From positions 1 to 13,992 of the forward strand of contig CAMFTQ010000005.1 in NCBI GenBank assembly GCA_945988865.1: 13,992 bases of DNA, given 5' to 3'. This document shows, piece by piece, positions 6,844 to 13,992 of the stretch; position 1 is the first letter of the stretch, and each line of letters starts with the position of its first letter. This DNA is from an uncultured Anaeromassilibacillus sp. (GTDB lineage Bacteria > Bacillota > Clostridia > Oscillospirales > Acutalibacteraceae). The notes under the pieces are model-generated. The model was not told the DNA's origin, did not search any database, and saw nothing but the letters and a program-made list of their open reading frames with translations. Both the position numbers and the translations under genes were made by a program.

Positions 6844-7308
6844 TTAGAAGTACACACCGTTGTTTTCAAGCTCGTCAAGTAAATCGTCACCTGTTAAATC
6901 AACGTTGTTAGGAATAATTATAAATGTGTTTGTGGCAACCTTTTTTATTTTGCCGTGGTTTGCATAAGCCACACCGCTTAAAAAGTCAATGATACGTCTT
7001 GACATATCACGGTTAGTATCCTCAAGATTAAGGACAACTGTGTGAGTTTTCATAAGCTCGTCAGCAATAGCTCTTGTTTCCTCACCGAAGCGTTCAGGCT
7101 TAAAAAGTACAACCTGAAGCTTAGCAGTTGCGCTGATGTTTACAACTTTGTTTCTGCTTGAAGAGTCGTATCTTTCTCTCTGAACCGGCTGCTGGACAGG
7201 CTCGTCATAATCCTGCTCGTCTTCGTCTGTGTAGCCGTACTCATCATACTCGTTTTCTTCGTCGGGTGCATCCCAATAACGCTTAAATTTTTCTACAAAG
7301 CTTGCCAT
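6844..7308 (-). CDS. sepF: Cell division protein SepF
   Basis: SepF binds the membrane through its N-terminal helix and tethers and bundles FtsZ, supporting septum formation alongside or in place of FtsA. The 154-residue product has a short amphipathic N-terminus (MASFVEKFKRYW, 1-12) and a very acidic, Tyr/Asp/Glu-rich linker (about 14-38). The conserved SepF domain follows (about 54-140), with KVVNI (54-58), VVLFKPERFGEE (66-77), VVLNLED (91-97) and RRIIDFLSGVAYA (104-116). The ATG at 7306-7308 is preceded by GGAGG at a spacing of 7 bases. Two consecutive TAA codons end it (6841-6846). It lies 30 bases after yggS/ylmE. In B. subtilis ylmG follows sepF, but here ylmH comes directly next. Confidence 0.97.
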   Translation of the reverse strand: MASFVEKFKRYWDAPDEENEYDEYGYTDEDEQDYDEPVQQPVQRERYDSSSRNKVVNISATAKLQVVLFKPERFGEETRAIADELMKTHTVVLNLEDTNRDMSRRIIDFLSGVAYANHGKIKKVATNTFIIIPNNVDLTGDDLLDELENNGVYF

Positions 7309-7338
7309 ATTAAATCCTCCAAATAAATATAAAATTAC

Positions 7339-8052
7339 TTACTTATAAATTCTTTCTCCGAAAAGCAGCGAACCTATGCGCACCATAGTTGCGCCCTGTA
7401 AAATTGCCTCCTGATAATCAGACGACATTCCCATTGAAAGAATATCCATAGATATATTATCTATATTTTTGCTCTTTATGTCAAGGAACAGATTACGCAT
7501 TTTATCAAAATATTTGCAAATTTTCTGTGTATTTTCACAAATAGGCGGTATTGACATCAGTCCTTTTACAGAAATACCCTCTATTTTGCATAATTGGAAT
7601 AATAATTCTTCCACTTGCTCGGGAGCAACACCGCTTTTGGCATCTTCGTTACCAACGTTTACTTCAACAAGAATATCTGTTGTGATGTTTCTTGCTGTTG
7701 ATTGCCTTGCAATTTCATTTGCAAGCTTTAACGAATCGACAGACTGAATTAAGTCAACCTTGCCGACAAGCTGTCTTACCTTGTTTGTCTGCAAATGCCC
7801 GATAAATTGAAGCGAACAGTTTTCAAGGTCGTAGCTGTCGTACTTTGACAAAAGCTCCTGAACCTTGTTTTCGCCGATATGGTCAAGTCCTAAGGATATA
7901 GCATAGTTAATTACAGAAACATCTACCGTTTTTGTAGCTGCCAAGAATGTTATATCCTCTCTTTTTCTTCCTGAACGCTCGGCTGCCTTTGCTATATTTT
8001 CGTTAATAAGCTCAAAGTTGTGTCTGACGTCACTTAACAATTTTTCCGTCAT
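7339..8052 (-). CDS. yggS: YggS/YlmE-family pyridoxal phosphate homeostasis protein
   Basis: This single-domain, fold-type III PLP-binding protein is thought to buffer PLP and influences amino-acid metabolism; no catalytic reaction is established. The 237-residue product is of normal length. The expected PLP lysine is K41, in FLAATKTV. Other family motifs include IGENKVQE, LQFIGHLQTNKVR, LIQSVDS, ILVEVNVGNE, GLMSIPP, LSMGMSSDYQEAI and the C-terminal VRIGSLLFGER. I chose the ATG at 8050-8052 over an in-frame GTG at 8059-8061, because the AAGGAA ribosome binding site would be only about 2-3 bases from the GTG. The first 23 bases overlap the end of the upstream adaptor gene, suggesting coupled translation. 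In Bacillus the orthologue ylmE also precedes sepF, so the context is conserved. Confidence 0.95.
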   Translation of the reverse strand: MTEKLLSDVRHNFELINENIAKAAERSGRKREDITFLAATKTVDVSVINYAISLGLDHIGENKVQELLSKYDSYDLENCSLQFIGHLQTNKVRQLVGKVDLIQSVDSLKLANEIARQSTARNITTDILVEVNVGNEDAKSGVAPEQVEELLFQLCKIEGISVKGLMSIPPICENTQKICKYFDKMRNLFLDIKSKNIDNISMDILSMGMSSDYQEAILQGATMVRIGSLLFGERIYK

Positions 8053-9313
8053 ATAAATCACTTCCTTCCACTACTACCTGATCATATTGCCTTACGGTAT
8101 CTGTCAAAAGTATTCCGTCCTTAGGAGAAGGGTCACAAACAACATAATCACTGCCGGAATATATAACAGATATTTGCTTGAATATAATCTGATTTCCGAA
8201 AAGCACGTAAACTCCCTGTACCTTCTTTTCTTTTTCTACCTTATTTCCTTTTTCGTCCTCTTCTTCATATTTTACAACATCATCGTGTATAGCTTTTTTA
8301 CTGATGCGAATTCCGCTGTATGTGCCCATATCTACATTTACATTTTCTTGCCTTATAGTTGAAAGTGCATAGCTCATAAAGTTACATTCAAAAACGACAA
8401 CGCCGTCTGACTGCTTTGTTTGTTGATTTATGGCAACAATTTTAGCCGGTAGCTTGCCGGTTGACGCAAACGGAAGCTCAATACTTACATTTTCGGGACA
8501 TAGTGAAAGATTGAGAGCCTGATTTGCAGTAACGGGACAGACTATATACCAGTTAAGTCCCTTTGATATTTTGCCGATAGCATTTGACGGAACATTGGCG
8601 GCTGCCTTAATCGACGTTAAATCATCAAGTGTAATTTTCTTTATATCAGAATATTTGTAGGAATTTTCATATCCGTCAACATCTGAAATAAAATAACCAG
8701 CTTTTTCTGCTATTATCTCACCTATAGCAGAACCGCTCCGGCTTTCAAGCTGTTGCTTCTCTGCGCTTAATTCGCTTATTCGTGCATTAAAATCGCTTAC
8801 CTGCTCGGTGATGATTTGTCTTTCGTTTACCATATAGATAAAGTTATCGGATGCACTGTCTAAGGAATCGAAATTTTGTTGATTTAATTCGTATAAAAAA
8901 GAAACAAGACGGGAATTGAGCTGTTCGTCAATGCTGTCAAGCCCTGCCTTGACTGTTAAAGACGCATTGTTAAGCTCCTCAAGCTTTTCTATATCGCTTT
9001 GTATTTTGTCGATCTTTTTTTGTATTACTGCGTCTGATTCGCTGTTATAGATTTTGGCGATTATTCCGTTTTTTGACACCTTGTCACCGCTGTCAAGCTC
9101 ATAGGCAACTATACCCGATGACGGATTTACAACGTATTCCTCATCACGCAAAATAAGACCGTCAACATTAAGTGTATCTGAAATCTGAAAGGAGGTTGCG
9201 TATTCTGTTTTTACCGACCTTATATTAGCATTTGCAAATTGATAGATTACATAAATGAGTGCCAGTAAAGTAATAACTCCTATAGTTATTTTTTTAAAAA
9301 GTGATTTATCCAT
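8030..9313 (-). CDS. HlyD-like membrane-anchored adaptor (membrane fusion) protein
   Basis: The 427-residue product has a short cytoplasmic start, one membrane segment (about 8-28) and a large extracytoplasmic part. The first extracytoplasmic section (about 46-90, containing NPSSGIVAYELDSGDKVSKN) resembles the lipoyl-like hairpin of HlyD/YknX-type adaptors. Residues about 95-195 are charged, heptad-like and probably coiled-coil. A beta-rich C-terminal part carries GIRISKKAI (334-342), a KEKK-rich insert (349-364) and GVYVLFGNQIIFKQI (367-381), typical of adaptor C-terminal domains. Such proteins usually partner an ABC transporter or exporter, but none is encoded in this window. The ATG at 9311-9313 overlaps the last 8 bases of miaA, and the gene's end overlaps yggS. 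It is probably a conserved clostridial neighbour of the division genes. Its function is unknown, and a cell-envelope role is inferred from position only. Confidence 0.8.
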   Translation of the reverse strand: MDKSLFKKITIGVITLLALIYVIYQFANANIRSVKTEYATSFQISDTLNVDGLILRDEEYVVNPSSGIVAYELDSGDKVSKNGIIAKIYNSESDAVIQKKIDKIQSDIEKLEELNNASLTVKAGLDSIDEQLNSRLVSFLYELNQQNFDSLDSASDNFIYMVNERQIITEQVSDFNARISELSAEKQQLESRSGSAIGEIIAEKAGYFISDVDGYENSYKYSDIKKITLDDLTSIKAAANVPSNAIGKISKGLNWYIVCPVTANQALNLSLCPENVSIELPFASTGKLPAKIVAINQQTKQSDGVVVFECNFMSYALSTIRQENVNVDMGTYSGIRISKKAIHDDVVKYEEEDEKGNKVEKEKKVQGVYVLFGNQIIFKQISVIYSGSDYVVCDPSPKDGILLTDTVRQYDQVVVEGSDLYDGKIVK

Positions 9314-10271
9314 TTTTTACAAAACCTTCTTTTTCTAAAAGAGAAAATACATATTCGTAAATTTCGTTCGTACTTTTAAAAATATCTGTATATACCCAGT
9401 TAATGCTTTCGTCACGCCTAAACCACGTAAGCTGACGCTTTGCATAACGGCGGGTTTCTGTTTTTAGCTTTTCAATACATTCAGAAAGTGTTTTCTCACC
9501 CTTGAAATACGGAATAAGCTCCTTGTAGCCGATAGCCATAACTGCTGTTTTGCTAAGCGGTTTGCTTATCACTTGCTCACATTCAGCAATAAGTCCGTCT
9601 TTTATCATATTGTCAACTCTTAAATTTATTCTGTCATACAGCTTTTGCCTGTCCTTACAGGTAAGACCGATTTTTACACTGTCATAGGGCGACTCGTTTT
9701 TAAGAGCGATTTTGTTTTGTTCAGTCTGGGTAATACCTGTTGTCTTATAAACCTCTATTGCTCTTATAATTCTTTTGACATTTTTTTCTTTGGAAAGCCT
9801 TTTTGCACTTTCTATGTCAAATTCAGAGAGCATTTCTAAAAGATAATCCGCACCCTTTTCCTGTGCTGTAATCTGAAGCTCTGTTCTGAGGTTTTCGTCT
9901 GAATTTTCTGTTGAAAAATCAACATTGTTTAACAGGCTGTCGATATAAAGACCTGTTCCACCGCAAATAAGCGGAGTTTTACCTCTTGCAGAAATTTCAT
10001 CAATAGCCTTCCTTGCGTCAGCTACAAATTGAGCCACGCTGTATTTTTTGTCGCTTTCTACAATGTCTATCAGGTGGTGAGTGATGCTTTGAATTTCGTC
10101 TTTTGTAGGCTTTGCCGTTGCTATATTCATTCCCTTATATATCTGCATAGAATCGGCAGAGATTATCTCGCAATTAAATACCTTTGCTATTTCAACAGAA
10201 AGAGCTGTTTTGCCCGATGCTGTAGGGCCTAACACAGTGATAAGTTTTATTTTATTTTTATTAACGGTCAA
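9306..10271 (-). CDS. miaA: tRNA dimethylallyltransferase MiaA
   Basis: MiaA transfers a dimethylallyl group to N6 of A37 in tRNAs reading UNN codons (i6A37). The 321-residue length is typical. Visible motifs are the P-loop GPTASGKT (15-22), SADSMQIYKG (38-47) with the expected catalytic D40, THHLIDIV (64-71), GGTGLYIDSLL (104-114) and the C-terminal RRYAKRQLTWFRRDE. The start is TTG at 10269-10271. No ATG or GTG lies in frame between upstream mutL sequence and the P-loop, and AGGGTG (10279-10284), inside the end of mutL, is spaced 7 bases away. It begins 4 bases after the mutL stop, and its last 8 bases overlap the next gene. mutS-mutL-miaA is a standard Clostridia arrangement. hfq, which often follows miaA, is absent. 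Confidence 0.97.
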   Translation of the reverse strand: MTVNKNKIKLITVLGPTASGKTALSVEIAKVFNCEIISADSMQIYKGMNIATAKPTKDEIQSITHHLIDIVESDKKYSVAQFVADARKAIDEISARGKTPLICGGTGLYIDSLLNNVDFSTENSDENLRTELQITAQEKGADYLLEMLSEFDIESAKRLSKEKNVKRIIRAIEVYKTTGITQTEQNKIALKNESPYDSVKIGLTCKDRQKLYDRINLRVDNMIKDGLIAECEQVISKPLSKTAVMAIGYKELIPYFKGEKTLSECIEKLKTETRRYAKRQLTWFRRDESINWVYTDIFKSTNEIYEYVFSLLEKEGFVKNG

Positions 10272-10275
10272 AACA

Positions 10276-12318
10276 TCACACCCTGCCGAATTGTTTTTCT
10301 ATCTCATATTTTGAAAGCACAATGCACACAGGTCTGCCGTGAGGACAGTAACGCAGAGTGTTGTCGCTTTCAAGCTTGTTTACGATAACCATAAGCTCCT
10401 GCGGTGTACTTTTAGCACCTGCCTTGATTGCAGCACGACACGCTATATTGTGATAAACAAAGTCCATTTTTTCTGTGTTTATGTCAATTTTATTTTCGGA
10501 AATGTAGCCTGCTATCTCAACAATCGTTTCACTAATATCAACGTTTTCAAGATACTGCGGAGCGGATCTGACAAGCAAAACACCGTTGCCGAAATTTTCT
10601 ACATCAAAACCAAGCTCTGAAAAGAGATTGAGATTTTCTATTGCGTTGTTATAGTCAATCTTGTTAAGCGTTACGGTAACGGGAGCAAGGAGCATCTGTG
10701 AAAAGCCTGTCCCCTTTTCTTTTTTGAGCTTTTCATAAATCATTTTTTCGTGCGCTGCGTGTTTGTCGATGAGCAAAAGCTCCTTTGAGTTTTTCTCTAC
10801 AATGATATATGTTGAAAATGCCTCGCCGATAAACCTGAGCGAGCTTGTCGGAGTAGTCTTTTGTTCTTCGGTTTTTTCTTCAAAAGAATCTAAAATACAC
10901 TCTGCTTCAATCGTCTTTTCAGAAGTTTTATCTTCGTTATTTTCTGATGCAGAAAATTCATCGGAAATAATATGCTCACTTTTAATCTGTTTAGCTTTTT
11001 CAATTATTTCCTGCTTTTTCTCATTAGCTTTTACGGCTTGCTTTGAATAAATACTAAGGGGATCTTCACAGTCAGCCATTGAAAAGCCGTCAATTTCTTG
11101 ACTTGTAAAAGTGTGTGTAAAAGAGCTGTGTTTTTCCTCTGATACGTTTTTTTCTGTACTCTTTTTAGTAAATACATTGTCAAGCTCTTCAAAGGGATTT
11201 AAAGGCTTTGATTGTGCTTTTTGTACTTCTTCTTTTTTACGTTCTGCAAAAGCCTTTTGTGCCATTTCAAAGGGATTTGGCTTTTTCGGCTCTGTAAACG
11301 GATTATTAAGCACTACCTGCTTTCTTTCATCGCCCTTTAAAAGTGCAGTTTTTACTGCGTGGTACACAGCGTCAAAAATCGGTCTTTCGTTAATAAATCT
11401 AACCTCGATTTTTGCAGGGTGCACGTTGACATCAACCGCTTCATATGAAAGGTCGATATTCATAACACAGGACGGAAATTTGCCCACCATAACAGAACCC
11501 TTGCAGGCATTTTCAAGTGCTGCAGACGCTGTTGTGCTTTTTACATATCTGCCGTTTATAAAAAAATTCTGCATATTTCTGTTGGCTCTTGCAAAGACAG
11601 GCTTTGATATATAACCGTAAACGTGAACTGAGTTTAGCGTGTAGTCAAGCGGAATGAGGTTGTTTGCAAATTCTCTGCCGTAAACTGCATAAATTGCAGA
11701 TTTGAGCTTGCCGTCGCCTGTTGTTTTAAGGGAGAGCTTACTGTCCTTAATATAAGTAAACGCAATTTCGGGGTGCGAAAGAGCAATTTTGTCTATCACG
11801 TTTGATACTGCGTTGCCCTCTGAAACATCTTTTTTTAAAAACTTCATACGTGCCGGTATGTTGTAGAACAGGTCACGAATGATAAAGGTTGTGCCGTTGG
11901 GACAGCCTGCATCCTTTAGTGACACCTCCTGACTGCCCTCAATTATGTAGTACGAGCCTATTTCTTCATCTTTATTCTTTGTGATAAGCTCAACCTTTGC
12001 AACGGCGCTAATTGATGAAAGTGCTTCTCCTCGAAAGCCCAAGGTGCAAATTGAGTCTAAATCGTCCTCGGTTTTAACCTTGCTTGTTGCGTGTGGCAAA
12101 AAAGCCTTTTTGATATCCTCACGCATTATACCGCAGCCGTTGTCGTTTACCCTCATAAAGGTTGAACCACCGTTTTTGATTTCTACGGTAATGGCAGTGG
12201 CTCCTGCGTCTATTGAATTTTCAACAAGCTCCTTTATTACAGACGCCGGTCGTTCTACTACCTCGCCTGCCGCTATAAGGTCTGCTGTGTGCTTATCAAG
12301 AACATTTATTACGCCCAT
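10276..12318 (-). CDS. mutL: DNA mismatch repair protein MutL (endonuclease-type)
   Basis: MutL couples MutS mismatch recognition to strand incision. The 680-residue product has an N-terminal GHKL ATPase: AAGEVVERP (16-24), KELVENSIDAGA (29-40) with the expected catalytic E30 and Mg-binding N34, NDNGCGI (58-64) and TLGFRGEAL (92-100). A transducer domain follows to about 330, then a long K/E/S-rich linker (about 330-490). The C-terminal domain carries the metal-dependent nicking motif DKHAAHEKMIYE (518-529), ACR (626-628) and CPHGRP (658-663). This is the form of MutL that nicks DNA itself, so no MutH is expected. The ATG at 12316-12318 has an AGGTGGTG site upstream. It lies 31 bases after mutS and 4 bases before miaA. 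The Lys after Asp in DKHAAHE, where Gln or Met is usual, is a mild variant. Confidence 0.97.
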   Translation of the reverse strand: MGVINVLDKHTADLIAAGEVVERPASVIKELVENSIDAGATAITVEIKNGGSTFMRVNDNGCGIMREDIKKAFLPHATSKVKTEDDLDSICTLGFRGEALSSISAVAKVELITKNKDEEIGSYYIIEGSQEVSLKDAGCPNGTTFIIRDLFYNIPARMKFLKKDVSEGNAVSNVIDKIALSHPEIAFTYIKDSKLSLKTTGDGKLKSAIYAVYGREFANNLIPLDYTLNSVHVYGYISKPVFARANRNMQNFFINGRYVKSTTASAALENACKGSVMVGKFPSCVMNIDLSYEAVDVNVHPAKIEVRFINERPIFDAVYHAVKTALLKGDERKQVVLNNPFTEPKKPNPFEMAQKAFAERKKEEVQKAQSKPLNPFEELDNVFTKKSTEKNVSEEKHSSFTHTFTSQEIDGFSMADCEDPLSIYSKQAVKANEKKQEIIEKAKQIKSEHIISDEFSASENNEDKTSEKTIEAECILDSFEEKTEEQKTTPTSSLRFIGEAFSTYIIVEKNSKELLLIDKHAAHEKMIYEKLKKEKGTGFSQMLLAPVTVTLNKIDYNNAIENLNLFSELGFDVENFGNGVLLVRSAPQYLENVDISETIVEIAGYISENKIDINTEKMDFVYHNIACRAAIKAGAKSTPQELMVIVNKLESDNTLRYCPHGRPVCIVLSKYEIEKQFGRV
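10279..10284 (-). promoter_or_regulatory. Ribosome binding site for the TTG start of miaA
   Basis: AGGGTG on the minus strand lies within the last codons of mutL and 7 bases before the TTG at 10269-10271. This makes miaA translation dependent on, or coupled to, the end of mutL. It closely resembles the site before the TTG start of ylmH. Confidence 0.55.
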
Positions 12319-12349
12319 TCTGCCACCACCTTTCTGGAAATTTTAAAGT

Positions 12350-13992
12350 TTAAATCATTTTCTTTAGCTCAAACAGTACGTTCATCGCTTCTATGGGAGT
12401 AAGTGTGTTTAAATCTATAGAATTTAGTTTCTCTGTAACTGCATTTGACGATGATGATAAAATCGGTATTTGCAAATCGTCTTTATCAGCTTTTTGTTTA
12501 GACGGTTTAACCGGAGCAGATGATTTTGTTTTGTTATCGTCAAGGTCTTTTAGTACCTGTTTTGCTCGTTTTATAATCCATTCGGGAAGTCCTGCGAGCT
12601 TTGCTACCTCTATACCGTAGCTTTCATCAGCACCGCCCTTAACAATTCTGCGTAAAAATGTGATGTCGTCACCACGTTTTTTTACTGCTATGTTATAGTT
12701 TTTTACACCGTCAAGCAGCTGTTCCATAACGGTCAGCTCGTGGTAGTGAGTAGCAAAAAGCGTTTTTGCACCGAGCTTTTTCTTGTCGCAAACATATTCT
12801 AAAACTGCTCTTGCAATACTCATACCGTCAAAGGTTGAAGTTCCTCTGCCGATTTCGTCTAATATTAGCAGGCTTTTTGACGTTGCGTTTTTTACGATTT
12901 GTGCAACCTCACTCATCTCTATCATAAAGGTAGATTGCCCCGACGCTAAATCGTCTGACGCACCCACTCTTGTGAAAATGCTGTCAACAATTCCGATTTC
13001 TGCATAGGACGCAGGAACAAAGCTGCCAATCTGAGCCATCAGCACGATTATTGCAGTCTGTCGCATATATGTTGATTTACCTGCCATATTAGGTCCTGTG
13101 ATTATTGCCGCACGATTTTCGTTATTGTCAAGCAGTACATCATTCGGCACAAACGGCGTGTCGGACAGCAACGCTTCTACCACAGGGTGACGGCTGTCCT
13201 TAATGTTTATTACACCCGACATATTGACGTCAGGGCGAACATATCTGTTATCGGCTGCAACATTTGCAAGCGAACACAGCACGTCAAGAGTAGCTATTGC
13301 TGTTGCTGTTTTTTGTATTCTTTGCAGACCTTCAGCAACCTTTTTGCGTATAGAATCAAAAATTGCAAACTCCAAGGCAACGGCTCTGTCCTTTGCACCT
13401 AAAATTCTGCCCTCTAATGTCTTTAGCTCCTGTGTGATAAAACGTTCACAGTTTGCAAGTGTTTGCTTTCTTATGTACGTGTCGGGTACCATATTCTTGT
13501 AGGAGTTAGAAACCTCTATGTAATAGCCGAAAACTCTGTTGTAGCCTACCTTTAGCTTTGGTATGCCTGTTTCTTCTTTTTGTTTTGCTTCAATTTGTGC
13601 AAGCAAGGCGGTTGAATTGTTCATATCAGAGGATACGCCGTCAAGCTCCTCGTTATAGCCCTTTTTAATCATACCGCCCTCACGAACAGAAAACGGCGGA
13701 TCTTCGACTATTGCGTCATCTATAAGAGTAAAAATATCCTCGAGTGTGTCAAGCTGTGAATAAAGCTGTTTAATTAGCTTGCTGCTGCAATCTGAAATAA
13801 GACTTTTTATCTGTGGAAGATTTTTTACAGCGCCTGCAAGCGAGCGAAGCTCACGTGCGTTTGCAGAGCCGTAGACAATTCTTGTAATAAGGCGTTCAAT
13901 GTCAAATATTCCTGACAAGGCGGTTGCAAGCTCAAGTCGTAAAACTGTGTTGCTGTAAAGCTCCTCAACGGCGCTTTGCCTGTTTATAATTG
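12350..13992 (-). CDS. mutS: DNA mismatch repair protein MutS, C-terminal part (cut by window edge)
   Basis: MutS recognises mismatches and small loops and recruits MutL through its ABC-type ATPase. About 546 codons are present. The frame is open to base 13992 and the upstream residues (INRQSAVEELYSN) match the family, so the true start lies beyond the window. A TTG at 13918 is internal, not the start. The lever and clamp domains come first, then the ATPase, with Walker A GPNMAGKST (299-307 of the visible part), the signature segment GASDDLASGQSTF (343-355), Walker B LLILDEIG (374-381) and FATHYHEL (412-419). The mismatch-recognition domain is outside the window. The C-terminus has a Lys-rich linker and LQIPIL, a possible but imperfect beta-clamp-binding peptide. 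The gene ends 31 bases before mutL. Confidence 0.97.
   Translation of the reverse strand, partial: IINRQSAVEELYSNTVLRLELATALSGIFDIERLITRIVYGSANARELRSLAGAVKNLPQIKSLISDCSSKLIKQLYSQLDTLEDIFTLIDDAIVEDPPFSVREGGMIKKGYNEELDGVSSDMNNSTALLAQIEAKQKEETGIPKLKVGYNRVFGYYIEVSNSYKNMVPDTYIRKQTLANCERFITQELKTLEGRILGAKDRAVALEFAIFDSIRKKVAEGLQRIQKTATAIATLDVLCSLANVAADNRYVRPDVNMSGVINIKDSRHPVVEALLSDTPFVPNDVLLDNNENRAAIITGPNMAGKSTYMRQTAIIVLMAQIGSFVPASYAEIGIVDSIFTRVGASDDLASGQSTFMIEMSEVAQIVKNATSKSLLILDEIGRGTSTFDGMSIARAVLEYVCDKKKLGAKTLFATHYHELTVMEQLLDGVKNYNIAVKKRGDDITFLRRIVKGGADESYGIEVAKLAGLPEWIIKRAKQVLKDLDDNKTKSSAPVKPSKQKADKDDLQIPILSSSSNAVTEKLNSIDLNTLTPIEAMNVLFELKKMI

Noticed and set aside
11111..11614. 167-codon plus-strand open frame opposite mutL
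   Set aside because: It is antisense to the well-conserved ATPase/linker part of mutL, its product is low-complexity Ser/Phe/Leu-rich with no recognisable domain, and it lacks a convincing ribosome binding site.
43..13992. CRISPR arrays, tRNA or rRNA genes, insertion sequences, phage or defence genes
   Set aside because: I saw no repeat-spacer pattern, no cloverleaf-like or rRNA sequence, no transposase or integrase, and no compositional break. The genes are all housekeeping or iron uptake, apart from the uncharacterised adaptor.

Overview
The window is a 14-kb stretch of a low-GC Gram-positive chromosome. It is most likely from class Clostridia, probably the Ruminococcaceae/Oscillospiraceae side of Bacillota. 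This is an inference from three things: the Firmicutes division cluster (ylmE-sepF-ylmH-divIVA followed by ileS-lspA-rluD), the mutS-mutL-miaA order, and AT-rich spacers with strong AGGAGG-type ribosome binding sites. I cannot name a genus. All 13 genes are on the minus strand, coding density is very high, and no non-coding stretch exceeds about 165 bases. The first 42 bases are not genomic: they are an Illumina Nextera i7 adapter ending in the Tn5 mosaic end, so this is a contig end.

Reading in the direction of transcription (high to low coordinates): a mismatch-repair block (mutS, cut by the window edge, and mutL) runs directly into miaA (tRNA i6A37 synthesis). Next come a membrane-anchored HlyD-like adaptor, the PLP-homeostasis protein YggS/YlmE, and the division genes sepF, ylmH and divIVA. 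After these are ileS, lspA and rluD. From mutS to rluD the genes overlap by 8 to 23 bases or are separated by 4 to 36 bases, with a 58-base gap between ileS and lspA. I see no convincing promoter among them, so the block reads as one long housekeeping operon or superoperon. It ends at a perfect 16-bp inverted repeat that overlaps the rluD stop codon.

Downstream is a separate ferrous-iron unit, feoA-feoB. It has its own near-consensus sigma-A promoter (TTGACA, 17 bases, TAAAAT) and a perfect 7-4-7 palindrome over the predicted transcription start, probably an iron-repressor operator of DtxR-like type. feoB is cut off by the contig end after about 199 codons, leaving only the G-domain and the start of what follows.

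The region is mostly ordinary core genome, and I do not see a new defence, mobile or biosynthetic system. The points worth following are the adapter remnant, the HlyD-like adaptor placed inside a division cluster without a transporter partner, the feo promoter/operator, a strand-asymmetric hairpin between ileS and lspA, the absence of a T-box leader before ileS, and the unusual TTG starts of miaA and ylmH.
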